The notes beneath the pieces are model-generated. The model searched no databases, was not told the origin of the DNA, and was given only the letters and a program-made list of their open reading frames with translations. From Sphingobacterium lactis (lineage in GTDB: Bacteria > Bacteroidota > Bacteroidia > Sphingobacteriales > Sphingobacteriaceae), in the NCBI RefSeq assembly GCF_011046555.1, contig NZ_CP049246.1:3162001-3226000 (forward strand): a DNA stretch of 64,000 nucleotides, given 5' to 3'. Shown one piece after another: positions 48,163 to 57,275 of the stretch (the stretch's first letter is position 1; every line of letters begins with the position of its first letter). Made by a program: the position numbers and the translations under genes.

Positions 48163-49416
48163 TTAAATATAATCCAAAACCTTATCTACCTCTTCATTTT
48201 CTAAATTAAGAACAGTTATATACTTTTTTTTAATTTTTTCAATTTCACTACTTTTCAATAGATTCTGGTCATATTTATAAATAAGTACCAATTCTATAAT
48301 ATTTTTGTTGCCCATAATCATTGTTTTACTTACGTCATCCCAAATTAAATTTTTCCACGGTTTCGTATTTAAGGTAAAACTTTGTTCCTCAAATTTCTTT
48401 ATAACATCTTCAATAGGAGTTTTTGTGGTGTGAGTTATTCTATTTACAGCTTTAACAAAGGGTAAAAGACCAATTGGTCGAAATAATAGATTTCCACCAG
48501 TTCTTTGATTTCTATATTCAGCAGCTGAATTATCCTCTTCAATTTCCTTTTTAACAAATTCATTAATATTTTCATAATTATTCACCAATGAATTCCAAAA
48601 ATCAAATGTAAAAGTTTTGAATTGAGCCAATTCTTCATCGGTTGGTCGATACTTTAAATAATCCTGTAATCTCACTTTATCTCTTACTGAAGGATTCTTA
48701 AATTTTAAAATTAACCTAAAGGACCTTAGAATTTCTCTATTGCATTCATACAAAGATATAATTGATGTAAATGCATGTCTATCTTCAGGAGGTATTGCTT
48801 TATTATGTGTTTTACTAATTCTATTTCCTGCAAACAAACTGTGATTTTCTATTAAATCTCTAGTGACGATAGCTATAGAATCATCTTCATCAAGTGCAAT
48901 TATATCATCCATTAAAACAGGTTTTGCATATCTGTTTAATGTAGAAAACAATCTTCTAGTTCTTTTTAAGCCTTCTTCATCATTTCTATGACCGACAAAA
49001 ATAGTTGGAATTTGCATATTCTTTAATTCTGGTTTAGCGATTATTGCAGCCTTAATTCCTTCTACACGATGCTGACCATCGATTGGAAAAATTTTATGTT
49101 TATCCGGAAAATCTAGTAATCCAACATTATATGTTTCATTGTTATCATAACTTAATTCCACTTCAATCCAATCAGGGTAAGAATCATAAGCAGCTAAAAC
49201 TAATGCATTAAAAAAGACTTCCGGTTGATTTAAAATATATTCTTTAATACCTTTAAAGTTATTAGTAATACTTCGCTGAATTAATTCATTTAAATTTTTT
49301 GCATTATGTAACTCATTATCTACTCTTGATACGTATTGACTAACTTGTTCAAAAGTTAAATTTGTTGTATAGTAAACCCAATCTCCTATATATCCTCTAA
49401 TTGCAGGTATCTTCAT
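48163..49416 (-). CDS. DGQHR-domain protein (DndB-like)
   Basis: 417 residues from the ATG at 49416 (MKIPAIRGY). The signature DGQHRVEG is at 113-120, followed by ALDEDDSIAIVTRDLIENHSLF and IISLYECNREIL, typical of the DGQHR family that includes DndB, which binds phosphorothioation sites and represses the dnd operon. Last gene of the leftward operon, two bases after the GIY-YIG gene. Possible role: recognition of target or modified DNA, or autoregulation through the inverted repeats before sspB; neither is shown by the sequence. Confidence 0.78.
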   Translation of the reverse strand: MKIPAIRGYIGDWVYYTTNLTFEQVSQYVSRVDNELHNAKNLNELIQRSITNNFKGIKEYILNQPEVFFNALVLAAYDSYPDWIEVELSYDNNETYNVGLLDFPDKHKIFPIDGQHRVEGIKAAIIAKPELKNMQIPTIFVGHRNDEEGLKRTRRLFSTLNRYAKPVLMDDIIALDEDDSIAIVTRDLIENHSLFAGNRISKTHNKAIPPEDRHAFTSIISLYECNREILRSFRLILKFKNPSVRDKVRLQDYLKYRPTDEELAQFKTFTFDFWNSLVNNYENINEFVKKEIEEDNSAAEYRNQRTGGNLLFRPIGLLPFVKAVNRITHTTKTPIEDVIKKFEEQSFTLNTKPWKNLIWDDVSKTMIMGNKNIIELVLIYKYDQNLLKSSEIEKIKKKYITVLNLENEEVDKVLDYI

Positions 49417-49418
49417 TT

Positions 49419-49943
49419 TCAAAATGCTTTTTTAGCCACTCTTATTTCTTGATCCGGAATGACATCATTCATTGGTAATAATAAAGAGTTTATTATTTTT
49501 TTCTCTATACTCCTAATATCCTCATTTTCTTCTATTACATAATAAGCTATATTTAAATCTTCAGCCCAATATTTAAACATTTTGGTGATTTTGGGACGTT
49601 CATTACTTTTAATAAATTTTTGGAAATACTCCTTGATTCTTTTTCTCAAATTTTGATTTTCTGTAAATTGGGCACGACCTATATAAAGTGGCATTTCTGT
49701 TATACCAATTATTGTTTGACAGTTTAAATAAAATAAATAAAGTCCCCCTTTATTATCAGGTATATTGTTTATATTATCGTTTAAATCATTATTTAAAACA
49801 TTTAAATACTTAGTTTTCTGCCAATTGGCAAAATTTAAATCAAAATCTTCAATATCCCACTTTTTCCAAAGTTCATTTGATAAATTAAATGACAGCTTTC
49901 TTAATTCCAAACGTTCGCTTAAGTCAAATGCCGAATCTAACAT
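49419..49943 (-). CDS. GIY-YIG nuclease domain protein
   Basis: 174 residues. After a helical N-terminal region of about 60 residues come the two GIY-YIG strands GGLYLFYL (66-73) and PLYIGRAQ (85-92, Arg90 region), a helix with LRKRIKEYF, and the late Glu in SIEKKIINSLLLP (Glu147), which binds the metal. Such small domains nick or cut DNA. In the operon it lies between a 152-aa unknown and the DGQHR gene (4-base and 2-base spacings), so it is a good candidate for the cutting activity of the restriction module. Confidence 0.72.
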   Translation of the reverse strand: MLDSAFDLSERLELRKLSFNLSNELWKKWDIEDFDLNFANWQKTKYLNVLNNDLNDNINNIPDNKGGLYLFYLNCQTIIGITEMPLYIGRAQFTENQNLRKRIKEYFQKFIKSNERPKITKMFKYWAEDLNIAYYVIEENEDIRSIEKKIINSLLLPMNDVIPDQEIRVAKKAF

Positions 49944-49946
49944 AAA

Positions 49947-50405
49947 TTACCTTTTTATTACCTCAACCAAATAATCGTCCGGACTATCAAATTTCCTCTC
50001 CAATCCAGGAGTTTGTCTAATTTCTAAAATATGCTTTGCTCCTCCTTCTGCATACTCACTAATAATAGTCAATAATTTACGCGAGTTTAAGATATCCTTA
50101 GCTTCTTTGGCTTGAATTTTTCCGATGGCCATAAGTAATAATGTATTCGCTACCGAATCAGATCCATTTGTAATCATTTGATATTGGAAAGAAGATTGAT
50201 GAGGTAAATCTGCTCCTTCTTCTCTTTTATCGTTGACAAACCCAATTATTGCAGCCCAAGCATAAACTTGCCAATACTTTGAAAAGAATTTATCATCTTG
50301 CTTTCTCAAAGATTCTTGCTTTCTAGCAAACATGTCTCTAATTTGCTCTACGTAATTTCCGTAATGCACATTACGTTTATTAATTTCAGTAAATATCTTT
50401 TCCAT
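49947..50405 (-). CDS. Hypothetical protein of the restriction-like operon
   Basis: 152 residues, helical and charged, with a Trp/Tyr-rich segment YWQVYAWAAIIGFVNDKREE and a C-terminal segment GLERKFDSPDDYLVE. No domain recognised. Its start ATG overlaps the stop of the upstream ATPase gene (shared base at 50405) and its own stop is 3 bases before the GIY-YIG gene, so it is a fixed part of the operon. It has the size of DndE but not its sequence as far as I can tell. Confidence 0.7.
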   Translation of the reverse strand: MEKIFTEINKRNVHYGNYVEQIRDMFARKQESLRKQDDKFFSKYWQVYAWAAIIGFVNDKREEGADLPHQSSFQYQMITNGSDSVANTLLLMAIGKIQAKEAKDILNSRKLLTIISEYAEGGAKHILEIRQTPGLERKFDSPDDYLVEVIKR

Positions 50406-52531
50406 TACTTTACTGTGTTTATATAGGTTTTTTTATTGGTTCTAGAATCAACACCGGATTTATCTATTAAATCATTATTCAATTCGTAATATTTACTAAT
50501 ATTTGCTTTTTTAATGAATTGTTCTCTTTCTGTTCCTTTTAACTTATTATAATCCTTCGACATAATAAGAATTTGATCAAAAGAGTTTGAGAGATTTTCA
50601 GTTAAGGATAACGTATTATCATCATCAAATTGAGAAGTTGGAGCATCGGCTAATAATGGAAACGAACGGTTCATTTTCTTGGCACTTAAAGATAAAAAAG
50701 CATTTGCGACTGCTAACTTTTGAGCAGTCAATTCCGCAGTATTTAAGTTTGACAATGCTCTTTCAGTTATTTTATCAATGATACGAACTCCCCTATCAAT
50801 CTCAATTTCTCCCTGCGTTTTACCTCCTAAATACTTCGTATAAAGGCTATTACTTTCTATCTTAATTTCATTAATCAGATTATCTAAGGCTTCTGATTTC
50901 AACTCACTTAACGCCTTATGAATAACGGTTATATACTTTTGTGCTTCTACTTCCGAAATACTCTCTCCATCTTGCACTGATATAAAGGTTGATTTTTTAT
51001 TCTCTAAATCAGCAAGTTCTCGTTCCACAAATGCATAATCCGAATCATAACCTTGAATTCGACGTTCAATACTTTCTTTACTATTTTGAAGACTACGAAT
51101 TTTATTTAATATCTTTTCCGCATTTTCCGAACCCAAAGTTATTTCTGTAGCATTTGTTATTCCTGACTCTGTATATAAATTATCCCTTAAGGTAAGTGCT
51201 TTCTTTCTTTGAGCGATTAATTTACTCATATCAGCATCATATTTAGTAACCTCATCTGCTATTTCAGGTAATTCATTCAATAAATTACGCTTTGCCTTAT
51301 TAAGTTCGGTTACATTGTCTGAAAGTATTTTTTGTAGTTGGTTATTTCTAAAATCCTCCATACGACTTTGCAATGCAACAAAAGCAGGAGAATTTTCTTC
51401 AACCTCTCTTTCGCAGATATAACAAATGTGATCATCTAACATTTTCTGGACATATTCTGGTCCTGGTAATGTTATAGGTACAGGATTCTCTGTTTTTTGC
51501 TGTTTCTTAACTTCTGATGCTAACAAATCTAAATTATTTTTAGAAGCTTTAACGAGTAAGTCACATTTGTTTAACATCCATTTAGAAATAAAAGCTTCTT
51601 TCCCAAAATGATTTAAACTTTCTATTTTATCATTTATGCTACGAATTTCATACTCATATTTAGTAAGTTTAGTTTTCAATTCAGAGTACTTCCCTACCCC
51701 TTTAATTTTCTCTTCTTCTTTATAAATTGATTCTTTTATATTTTCTAACTCATGAAAAGCATCACTTTTTTTATCTTTTAAAGAGTTGAGTTTATTCTTC
51801 GAATATTCTATTGATCGAAGTATTTTCTCTTGATCCTCAGATAATTTTTTAGTCTTTTTTACTTCTTTATCGATTTTATCACTAATACTTCCCACCGATT
51901 TTTTAGTAACATTGACCAAATTTTCATAAATTGGAAAGTACGATATTTCATTTATAGCATATTTCAATGTAGCAGGGTTACTGAAATCATATAATTCATC
52001 AACTGTCTCACCTTGAAACCACATGAACTTCCGAATACTAACAGGAAAAATCTTATCTATAAACCATTTATGTTCTCCTTTATCTAGGAAAAATGTTTCA
52101 CCATCCTTAACATACCAAATTGATAATTCGGGGGATGATATCATCATTATTTCACTATCTACTTTCTTGTAAAAAACCTCTTTATCAAAATGATATTCAA
52201 CCAAATCATTTTTTGCCTCTTCATTTTCATGAAACTCGGCAGTAAGTGTTATTTTTACGCTAGCTCTAATAGATGTGTCATTTTCGGACGTTTGCACAAC
52301 ATAATCTGGCAAAACATTTGTTTTAGATGCGTTTTTCCACTCTTTTTTAGTTGTATCAAACTCTTTGTCAACATAAATATTGTTAAAAAAAGTCCAGTGA
52401 AAGGCATTGAACAAATGTGATTTTCCTCCAGAATTTTTAGCTGATATAATATTTAAGCCTTTATCAAACTCAAATACATTTTCTCCTACATAACAAAAGA
52501 AATTATTAATTTCTACTCTATTAATTATCAT
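50405..52531 (-). CDS. SMC/RecF-like ATPase (DndD-like)
   Basis: 708 residues. N-terminal strand INNFFCYVGENVFEF and Walker A SAKNSGGKSHL (about 30-40) open an ABC-type head; a long coiled coil follows with a CxxC hook (CYICEREVEENSPA near 345) in the middle; the second head lobe has TAELTAQKLAVANAFL and Walker B FPLLADAPTSQFDDD. This is the layout of DndD and other SMC-like defence ATPases that sense or move on DNA. It is placed between the 74-aa gene (11-base overlap) and the 152-aa gene (one-base overlap). A DndD-like role is inference. Confidence 0.8.
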   Translation of the reverse strand: MIINRVEINNFFCYVGENVFEFDKGLNIISAKNSGGKSHLFNAFHWTFFNNIYVDKEFDTTKKEWKNASKTNVLPDYVVQTSENDTSIRASVKITLTAEFHENEEAKNDLVEYHFDKEVFYKKVDSEIMMISSPELSIWYVKDGETFFLDKGEHKWFIDKIFPVSIRKFMWFQGETVDELYDFSNPATLKYAINEISYFPIYENLVNVTKKSVGSISDKIDKEVKKTKKLSEDQEKILRSIEYSKNKLNSLKDKKSDAFHELENIKESIYKEEEKIKGVGKYSELKTKLTKYEYEIRSINDKIESLNHFGKEAFISKWMLNKCDLLVKASKNNLDLLASEVKKQQKTENPVPITLPGPEYVQKMLDDHICYICEREVEENSPAFVALQSRMEDFRNNQLQKILSDNVTELNKAKRNLLNELPEIADEVTKYDADMSKLIAQRKKALTLRDNLYTESGITNATEITLGSENAEKILNKIRSLQNSKESIERRIQGYDSDYAFVERELADLENKKSTFISVQDGESISEVEAQKYITVIHKALSELKSEALDNLINEIKIESNSLYTKYLGGKTQGEIEIDRGVRIIDKITERALSNLNTAELTAQKLAVANAFLSLSAKKMNRSFPLLADAPTSQFDDDNTLSLTENLSNSFDQILIMSKDYNKLKGTEREQFIKKANISKYYELNNDLIDKSGVDSRTNKKTYINTVK

Positions 52532-52745
52532 TCTTCTGAGATTTAAAATAGTTAATCAAATAATTTTCAAACTCTGTTCTTGACTTATCAACCATATCAA
52601 CATCGGATTTATATTTCAACAATATATCAAAAGCTTTTTTTAAGACATTTACATCTAAGGATTTTTCATCAATCACTTTTCTATACTCATCCCTTTGAAG
52701 AATTTCACTGAATTCATCTCGTAAAGAATCATTTAATGATTTCAT
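52521..52745 (-). CDS. Small hypothetical protein of the operon
   Basis: 74 residues, helical and acidic-basic mixed (MKSLNDSLRDEFSEILQRDEYR-type start), no known domain. It sits one base after the helicase stop and overlaps the SMC-like gene by 11 bases, so translational coupling makes it a real gene. It may be an adaptor between helicase and ATPase. Confidence 0.65.
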   Translation of the reverse strand: MKSLNDSLRDEFSEILQRDEYRKVIDEKSLDVNVLKKAFDILLKYKSDVDMVDKSRTEFENYLINYFKSQKNDN

Positions 52746-52746
52746 A

Positions 52747-55002
52747 TTATTTATAATTATTTAGTTCATTATTGGCTAATTCATATATATCTATGTCCAA
52801 ATCATAACAAAGACTTTCAAGCCCTTTCAAGGATTCATCTTTATTTTCACTTAACACAGCAAAGTTTACTAATCTTCTTAATTCTGAAAGAAATATATTC
52901 TTCTCCATTCTTAATAATGATTCGTCAGTATTGGTATGGTCAATAGTTGGTTTTACAATTAAATCATAAATTATTGCAAATTGCTTATCTTTATGCATTC
53001 TTAATACACGACCTCTACGTTGTATATATTGTCGAGGATTTCCAGTGGATGAACAAAAAATAGCAAACTTCGTTTGTGGAACATCGACACCTTCATCTAA
53101 ACACTTCATAGCTAAAAGTGCATCCAATTTACCTTCCTTAAACTGCGTTAAAATTTGGTCTCTATTTTTTGTTTCCCCTGTAAACTTGGCCATTTTCAAC
53201 TGAAAATGATTGTATAACTCCGTAATATAATTATCAATTAACTTACTTGTTTCATTTTCTTCATCATCAGAAATTCTATCATCTTTTAAAGCATCAATTT
53301 CTACACCCTCTGGAACATAAATAAATGCTTTGGTAAAGTTTTCTCTACCTATTTCATTTACAACTAACAATAAAGAGTTTAACTTATTAGATGCTTTATG
53401 AATAATATTCTTTCTTTTAATCAAAAGATTGTTTACATAATCTGACTCTCTATATTTACCTGTTTCTGGGTCAATATACTTAACTAATTCTTTTGATATT
53501 TTCAGATAACGTTCTTGTTCTTCAAGCTCTAGATTTACAATTATTGGATGGTAATAATATCTACAAAGAATTCCATTTTCTATTGCAGTTTTCATATTAT
53601 ACTCAAATGTATAAACATCATCAGAACATGAAAAATACTCATTTAATGTTTTATTTCCAATTTCATCAAATTGTCTCTCTGGAGTTGCAGAAAGTCCTAT
53701 CCTTCTAGAAATAAAGTTGGGAATAACTTTTAAAAATCCGGCAGAACCAAAATTATGAGCTTCATCTGCAACTAAAGTAATAATATCAAAATCATTGTTA
53801 AAATACTCTTTCAACATGTTTTGAAATTTATTGCCTTTAAAAGTAGCATAAGTTGTAATAATCCCATAATTTGTAGACCGACCAAAAACTAGACTTTTGC
53901 CTACTTGAAACAAATCATCCTCCCATCTAGAATTTTCACTACAACATAAAACTATATTTTGGTAATTGAATTTTATACTAGCTTCTTCCACCCATTGTTT
54001 AGCTAATGCAGTAGTAGGTACAAGTATTAGAAATTTATAAAAATTATTTATTCTATATTCTTGAAGTATACAATTTAAAGAAGTTAAAGTTTTCCCTGTA
54101 CCTGTTGCCATCGCAAAAAGACCTTTGTAATCATTTCCGACCCAATTTTCATAGGCTTGCATTTGATAATCTCTTGGGCCTTCTTTAAATGGAAATCTTG
54201 GTGCTGATTCTAATTCCTCTATTTGTTCATCTAATTTCTCATCCAATTCTTGATAAATAGGTAGACCGGAGATTTTTTCGACTTTAGTTAATAGCTTTTT
54301 TTCATTCACTAAAAGTTCATCCATTTCCTTATCTCCAAAATTTGAAGTAATCTCCGTTTTTATTTCTTCTATACTTAAATAATTCAAAACGTCTTGTCGT
54401 TTGCCTTCTATAGTAGCTGAAATTCGTTTTGCTTTCTCTGAAACTCTATCATCATTCCCCTCAATCCAACTTGGAAAACATTCTAATGATTCTAAGTTTT
54501 CAGTCAGTCCATAGGCTGTAAAATTTTGTGAACCTGAAAATGCAATTTTATCAACTCCATCTGAATAAACTCCTTCTTTATAATGAGATATTCCATTTCC
54601 TTCTTTTGGTGTTATTATTACAAATTCAATTCTATTATTAGAAATTAACCATGCTAGACATTCAAAAAAATGAGTATTATATTCAGAGAATTTAGCTTTA
54701 AGTTCTTTTAAATTTGTTACGTCAATCAAATCAATTGGGAGATTTTTCTCAAGTCCCTTCTCAAAAACATCTCTATCATTTTTTGATAAAATAATATTGA
54801 TAGCTAACCTAATCTTGCCATTTCTATGAATAAAAGATGCAAAGCCGATAGATAATAATCTAATTGCACCTGAGCTAAAATAGCCTAATAGAAGATCTAA
54901 AGACTTAGAATTCATTAAACACTCTAAATGAAATCTGAAAGGGTCAAATTCATCTTTAGAGGTATAAGTATATGATTTAGGTATATTTAGGTCTTTAAGC
55001 AT
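52747..55002 (-). CDS. PLD-nuclease/SF2 helicase fusion
   Basis: 751 residues. N-terminal phospholipase-D-like nuclease half with HYK (140-142) and GSQN (157-160), an HxK...GSxN motif, then an SF2 helicase: motif I MATGTGKT (298-305), DEAH box (413-416), motif III LSATPER, and motif VI QYIQRRGRVLRM. Such nuclease-helicases occur in restriction and phage-defence operons. It overlaps the cysteine desulfurase gene by 8 bases at its start and is one base from the 74-aa gene. Likely the DNA-translocating and possibly cutting part of the restriction module. Confidence 0.82.
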   Translation of the reverse strand: MLKDLNIPKSYTYTSKDEFDPFRFHLECLMNSKSLDLLLGYFSSGAIRLLSIGFASFIHRNGKIRLAINIILSKNDRDVFEKGLEKNLPIDLIDVTNLKELKAKFSEYNTHFFECLAWLISNNRIEFVIITPKEGNGISHYKEGVYSDGVDKIAFSGSQNFTAYGLTENLESLECFPSWIEGNDDRVSEKAKRISATIEGKRQDVLNYLSIEEIKTEITSNFGDKEMDELLVNEKKLLTKVEKISGLPIYQELDEKLDEQIEELESAPRFPFKEGPRDYQMQAYENWVGNDYKGLFAMATGTGKTLTSLNCILQEYRINNFYKFLILVPTTALAKQWVEEASIKFNYQNIVLCCSENSRWEDDLFQVGKSLVFGRSTNYGIITTYATFKGNKFQNMLKEYFNNDFDIITLVADEAHNFGSAGFLKVIPNFISRRIGLSATPERQFDEIGNKTLNEYFSCSDDVYTFEYNMKTAIENGILCRYYYHPIIVNLELEEQERYLKISKELVKYIDPETGKYRESDYVNNLLIKRKNIIHKASNKLNSLLLVVNEIGRENFTKAFIYVPEGVEIDALKDDRISDDEENETSKLIDNYITELYNHFQLKMAKFTGETKNRDQILTQFKEGKLDALLAMKCLDEGVDVPQTKFAIFCSSTGNPRQYIQRRGRVLRMHKDKQFAIIYDLIVKPTIDHTNTDESLLRMEKNIFLSELRRLVNFAVLSENKDESLKGLESLCYDLDIDIYELANNELNNYK

Positions 55003-56122
55003 TTATAACTTTTTTCAAAAATTCATCTATTTCAATTATAGTGTTTGATGTATTAAAAGATAACCTTATACATTCATTACAATCTTTGTCTGATAAACCC
55101 ATTGCTTTTAATACGTGTGAGCCTTCTATAATTCTTGATGTGCAAGCAGATCCGTTACTTACAGCAAAATCATCTGATGATTCTACAAAGATAGATGCGT
55201 CAAATTCTTTGATCTTAAGATTGATAATGTTAAACAGTCTAGAATCCCCATCTCCAATTAACTTAATATTATCCATTTCATCGATTGAATCCATTATATG
55301 ATTGAATAATGTTTTATAATAACTTTGGTATTCAAGAAGATTATTTTTTGCTATTTCGCAAGCTTTAGCTAAGCCAACAATCAATGGTATATTATATGTA
55401 CCCGCCCTATTATTATTTTCTTGTGCCCCTCCATGAATTAATGGTGTTAAATTTATTCCATTTTTCACATACAAAAAACCGATCCCTTTAGGCCCATCAA
55501 TTTTATGAGCGCTCATACAAAGCATGTCTATTCCTAACTTATTAACATCTATGGCAACTTTACCGATAGCTTGAGTGGCATCGCAAAAAAACTTAATATT
55601 GTATTTATGAGCAATATCTCCTATAGCTTTAATATCTTGAATCACTCCTGTTTCATTATTTGCAAACATTATTGCAATCAATGCTGTTTCAGACTTAATA
55701 GCACGTTCTAATTCTTTTAAATCAATTAATCCATTAGAATTAACGTCCAAATACGATACTTCAACTCCTTTCGTTTCTAAATATTCGCATGTTTTGAGGA
55801 CAGCTGTGTGTTCGGTTTTACATGTAATGATATGATTACCCTTTTCGAAATTTTCTTCTAGATATCCCTTTAAAACGTAGTTGATACTCTCTGTCGAACC
55901 AGAGGTGAAAATTATTTCATCTCTTGAAGCATTTATCAAATCGGCACATACCCCTCTAGAATCATCTAAGGCAGCCTTAGCCCGCCTGCCCCCTCTATGA
56001 TTACTTGATGCATTAAAGTAAAATTCATTAAAAAAAGGAATCATTTCTTTTAAAACTTCTTCACGAATTTTAGTCGTAGAAGCATTATCCAAATATTTCC
56101 ATGGCCTAATATTATTCTTCAC
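54995..56122 (-). CDS. sspA: Cysteine desulfurase (SspA/DndA/IscS-like)
   Basis: 375 residues; PLP enzyme taking sulfur from cysteine. The PLP lysine is Lys207 in SAHKIDGPKG, with His105 in CKTEHTAV and DATQAIG for cofactor binding; the catalytic Cys327 is in the loop SNGSACTSR. The reading starts at GTG (56122); no ATG fits the family start YLDNASTTKIR. Placed inside a defence operon rather than with Fe-S cluster genes, it is the probable sulfur donor for the convergent sspBCD. It overlaps the helicase gene by 8 bases. Confidence 0.88.
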   Translation of the reverse strand: MKNNIRPWKYLDNASTTKIREEVLKEMIPFFNEFYFNASSNHRGGRRAKAALDDSRGVCADLINASRDEIIFTSGSTESINYVLKGYLEENFEKGNHIITCKTEHTAVLKTCEYLETKGVEVSYLDVNSNGLIDLKELERAIKSETALIAIMFANNETGVIQDIKAIGDIAHKYNIKFFCDATQAIGKVAIDVNKLGIDMLCMSAHKIDGPKGIGFLYVKNGINLTPLIHGGAQENNNRAGTYNIPLIVGLAKACEIAKNNLLEYQSYYKTLFNHIMDSIDEMDNIKLIGDGDSRLFNIINLKIKEFDASIFVESSDDFAVSNGSACTSRIIEGSHVLKAMGLSDKDCNECIRLSFNTSNTIIEIDEFLKKVINA

Positions 56123-56199
56123 TTTTAATTAAAAAAAATATAAAAAATTAATAACTTTTATAAGTTAGTATTCACTTATAAAGTTACTAAGATTCTGTG

Positions 56200-56550
56200 C
56201 TATTCTATAATTTGTAAAAATTTTAAAATAGCGAAACTTGGAGACCGCTTTTTATATATTGGACCAGAAATATAATTTTTAATACTACTCGTTGAAAAGC
56301 AAGATTGTGTTTGTAATACATCTAATAAGGAGATAAAGTCCTTTTTAAAAACAATTTCCTCTTCTTGTCCATTTCTATCATTACCCAAAAAACCAATACT
56401 TTGTTCATTAGCAGTAACTACCTCATATATCTTTTTTCCTGAAATAGAGGGGATTTGATTAGGTTTTAAAGTTTTCAATAAAACAATAATTTGGCCCCAA
56501 ATCTCATTTGAATTCTTTCTTGCAAATTCTTCGTTAAATCGATATTTCAT
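56200..56550 (-). CDS. Hypothetical protein of the leftward defence operon
   Basis: 116 residues from the ATG at 56550 (a TTG at 56571 is also open and would overlap the upstream gene). It has a helical first part (RFNEEFARKNSNEIWGQIIVLL), a strand segment SISGKKIYEVVTANEQSIGF, then DRNGQEEEIVFKKDFISLL, and a basic end. I do not recognise it. It lies 77 bases before the cysteine desulfurase gene. Confidence 0.6.
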   Translation of the reverse strand: MKYRFNEEFARKNSNEIWGQIIVLLKTLKPNQIPSISGKKIYEVVTANEQSIGFLGNDRNGQEEEIVFKKDFISLLDVLQTQSCFSTSSIKNYISGPIYKKRSPSFAILKFLQIIE

Positions 56551-56560
56551 ATTTAAATTT

Positions 56561-57022
56561 TTATATAACAATACAATCTCTTAAAATGTATTTTAATTGT
56601 TTCCTAGATTTAAGTTCACTCTTTTTCAAACGACTAACAATTACTATCCCACCATAGAACGTAAAGCTTTTCTCACTTTCATAATTAACCTCCCAAAGTT
56701 TTGAAGAATCTGGGTTAGAACAAATAGCACCTTCTAAAACTCTAATGTATTCAATCCGTCGTGTTAAAATTTCGTCCTCAAATAATAAAATACTATCCGA
56801 AAAAGATTTTATAAAAAGGAATAAATCTTTTGGACTTGCAAATGTTGGAGCTAAAATTAAGTTATCTTGCAATTCGGATTTCAATTGTTTCAATATTTGC
56901 TCTTTCTCATCTAATAGTCCCTCACTGATCACAAAAGGATAATATCTTTTAGATTTTCCTTCAAGTTCCTGTTTTAAAAAATTATACTTTTCTTGTAATG
57001 TAATAGTTATGTGACCGCTCAT
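56561..57022 (-). CDS. Hypothetical protein resembling a P-loop ATPase fragment
   Basis: 153 residues. The middle resembles the Walker B and sensor part of an AAA-type ATPase: SDSILLFEDEIL (Walker-B-like) and, after ESEKSFTFYGG, the strand IVIVSRLKKSEL where a sensor residue would be. There is no Walker A, so it is either a degenerate ATPase fold or a false resemblance. First gene of the nine-gene leftward operon; an inverted repeat lies 110 bases upstream of its start. Confidence 0.55.
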   Translation of the reverse strand: MSGHITITLQEKYNFLKQELEGKSKRYYPFVISEGLLDEKEQILKQLKSELQDNLILAPTFASPKDLFLFIKSFSDSILLFEDEILTRRIEYIRVLEGAICSNPDSSKLWEVNYESEKSFTFYGGIVIVSRLKKSELKSRKQLKYILRDCIVI

Positions 57023-57131
57023 TTAATATCAATTTTAACAAAACTCATTATCTATTATTTTCAATTCGATAGCTCCAAGCATATCAAGAAAATGAATAAA
57101 TTCCATAAAATTATTTAATATCTTAAGTTCA

Positions 57132-57153
57132 TTTTTACGGTTATCCGTAAAAA
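57132..57153. promoter_or_regulatory. Inverted repeat upstream of the leftward operon
   Basis: Perfect 9-bp arms TTTTTACGG / CCGTAAAAA with a 4-base loop TTAT. No T-run follows on either strand, so an operator or structured leader is more likely than a terminator. No gene is supported in 57023-57275. Confidence 0.45.
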
Positions 57154-57275
57154 TTAGCTCATTAATAATCTGATAACAATATAATTCCTCACCATAGGAT
57201 TAACTATCAATTTCATTGTCAATTAGTCATGCTCTCATCCTAATCCTAACACATTTACCCCCCAATTCCCCAACC

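Noticed and set aside
57023-57275. Search for a second ssrA 3' end as a right-hand attachment site of the defence island
   Set aside because: No match to the T-arm or acceptor sequence was found; the only tmRNA-like DNA besides ssrA is at 41083-41380.
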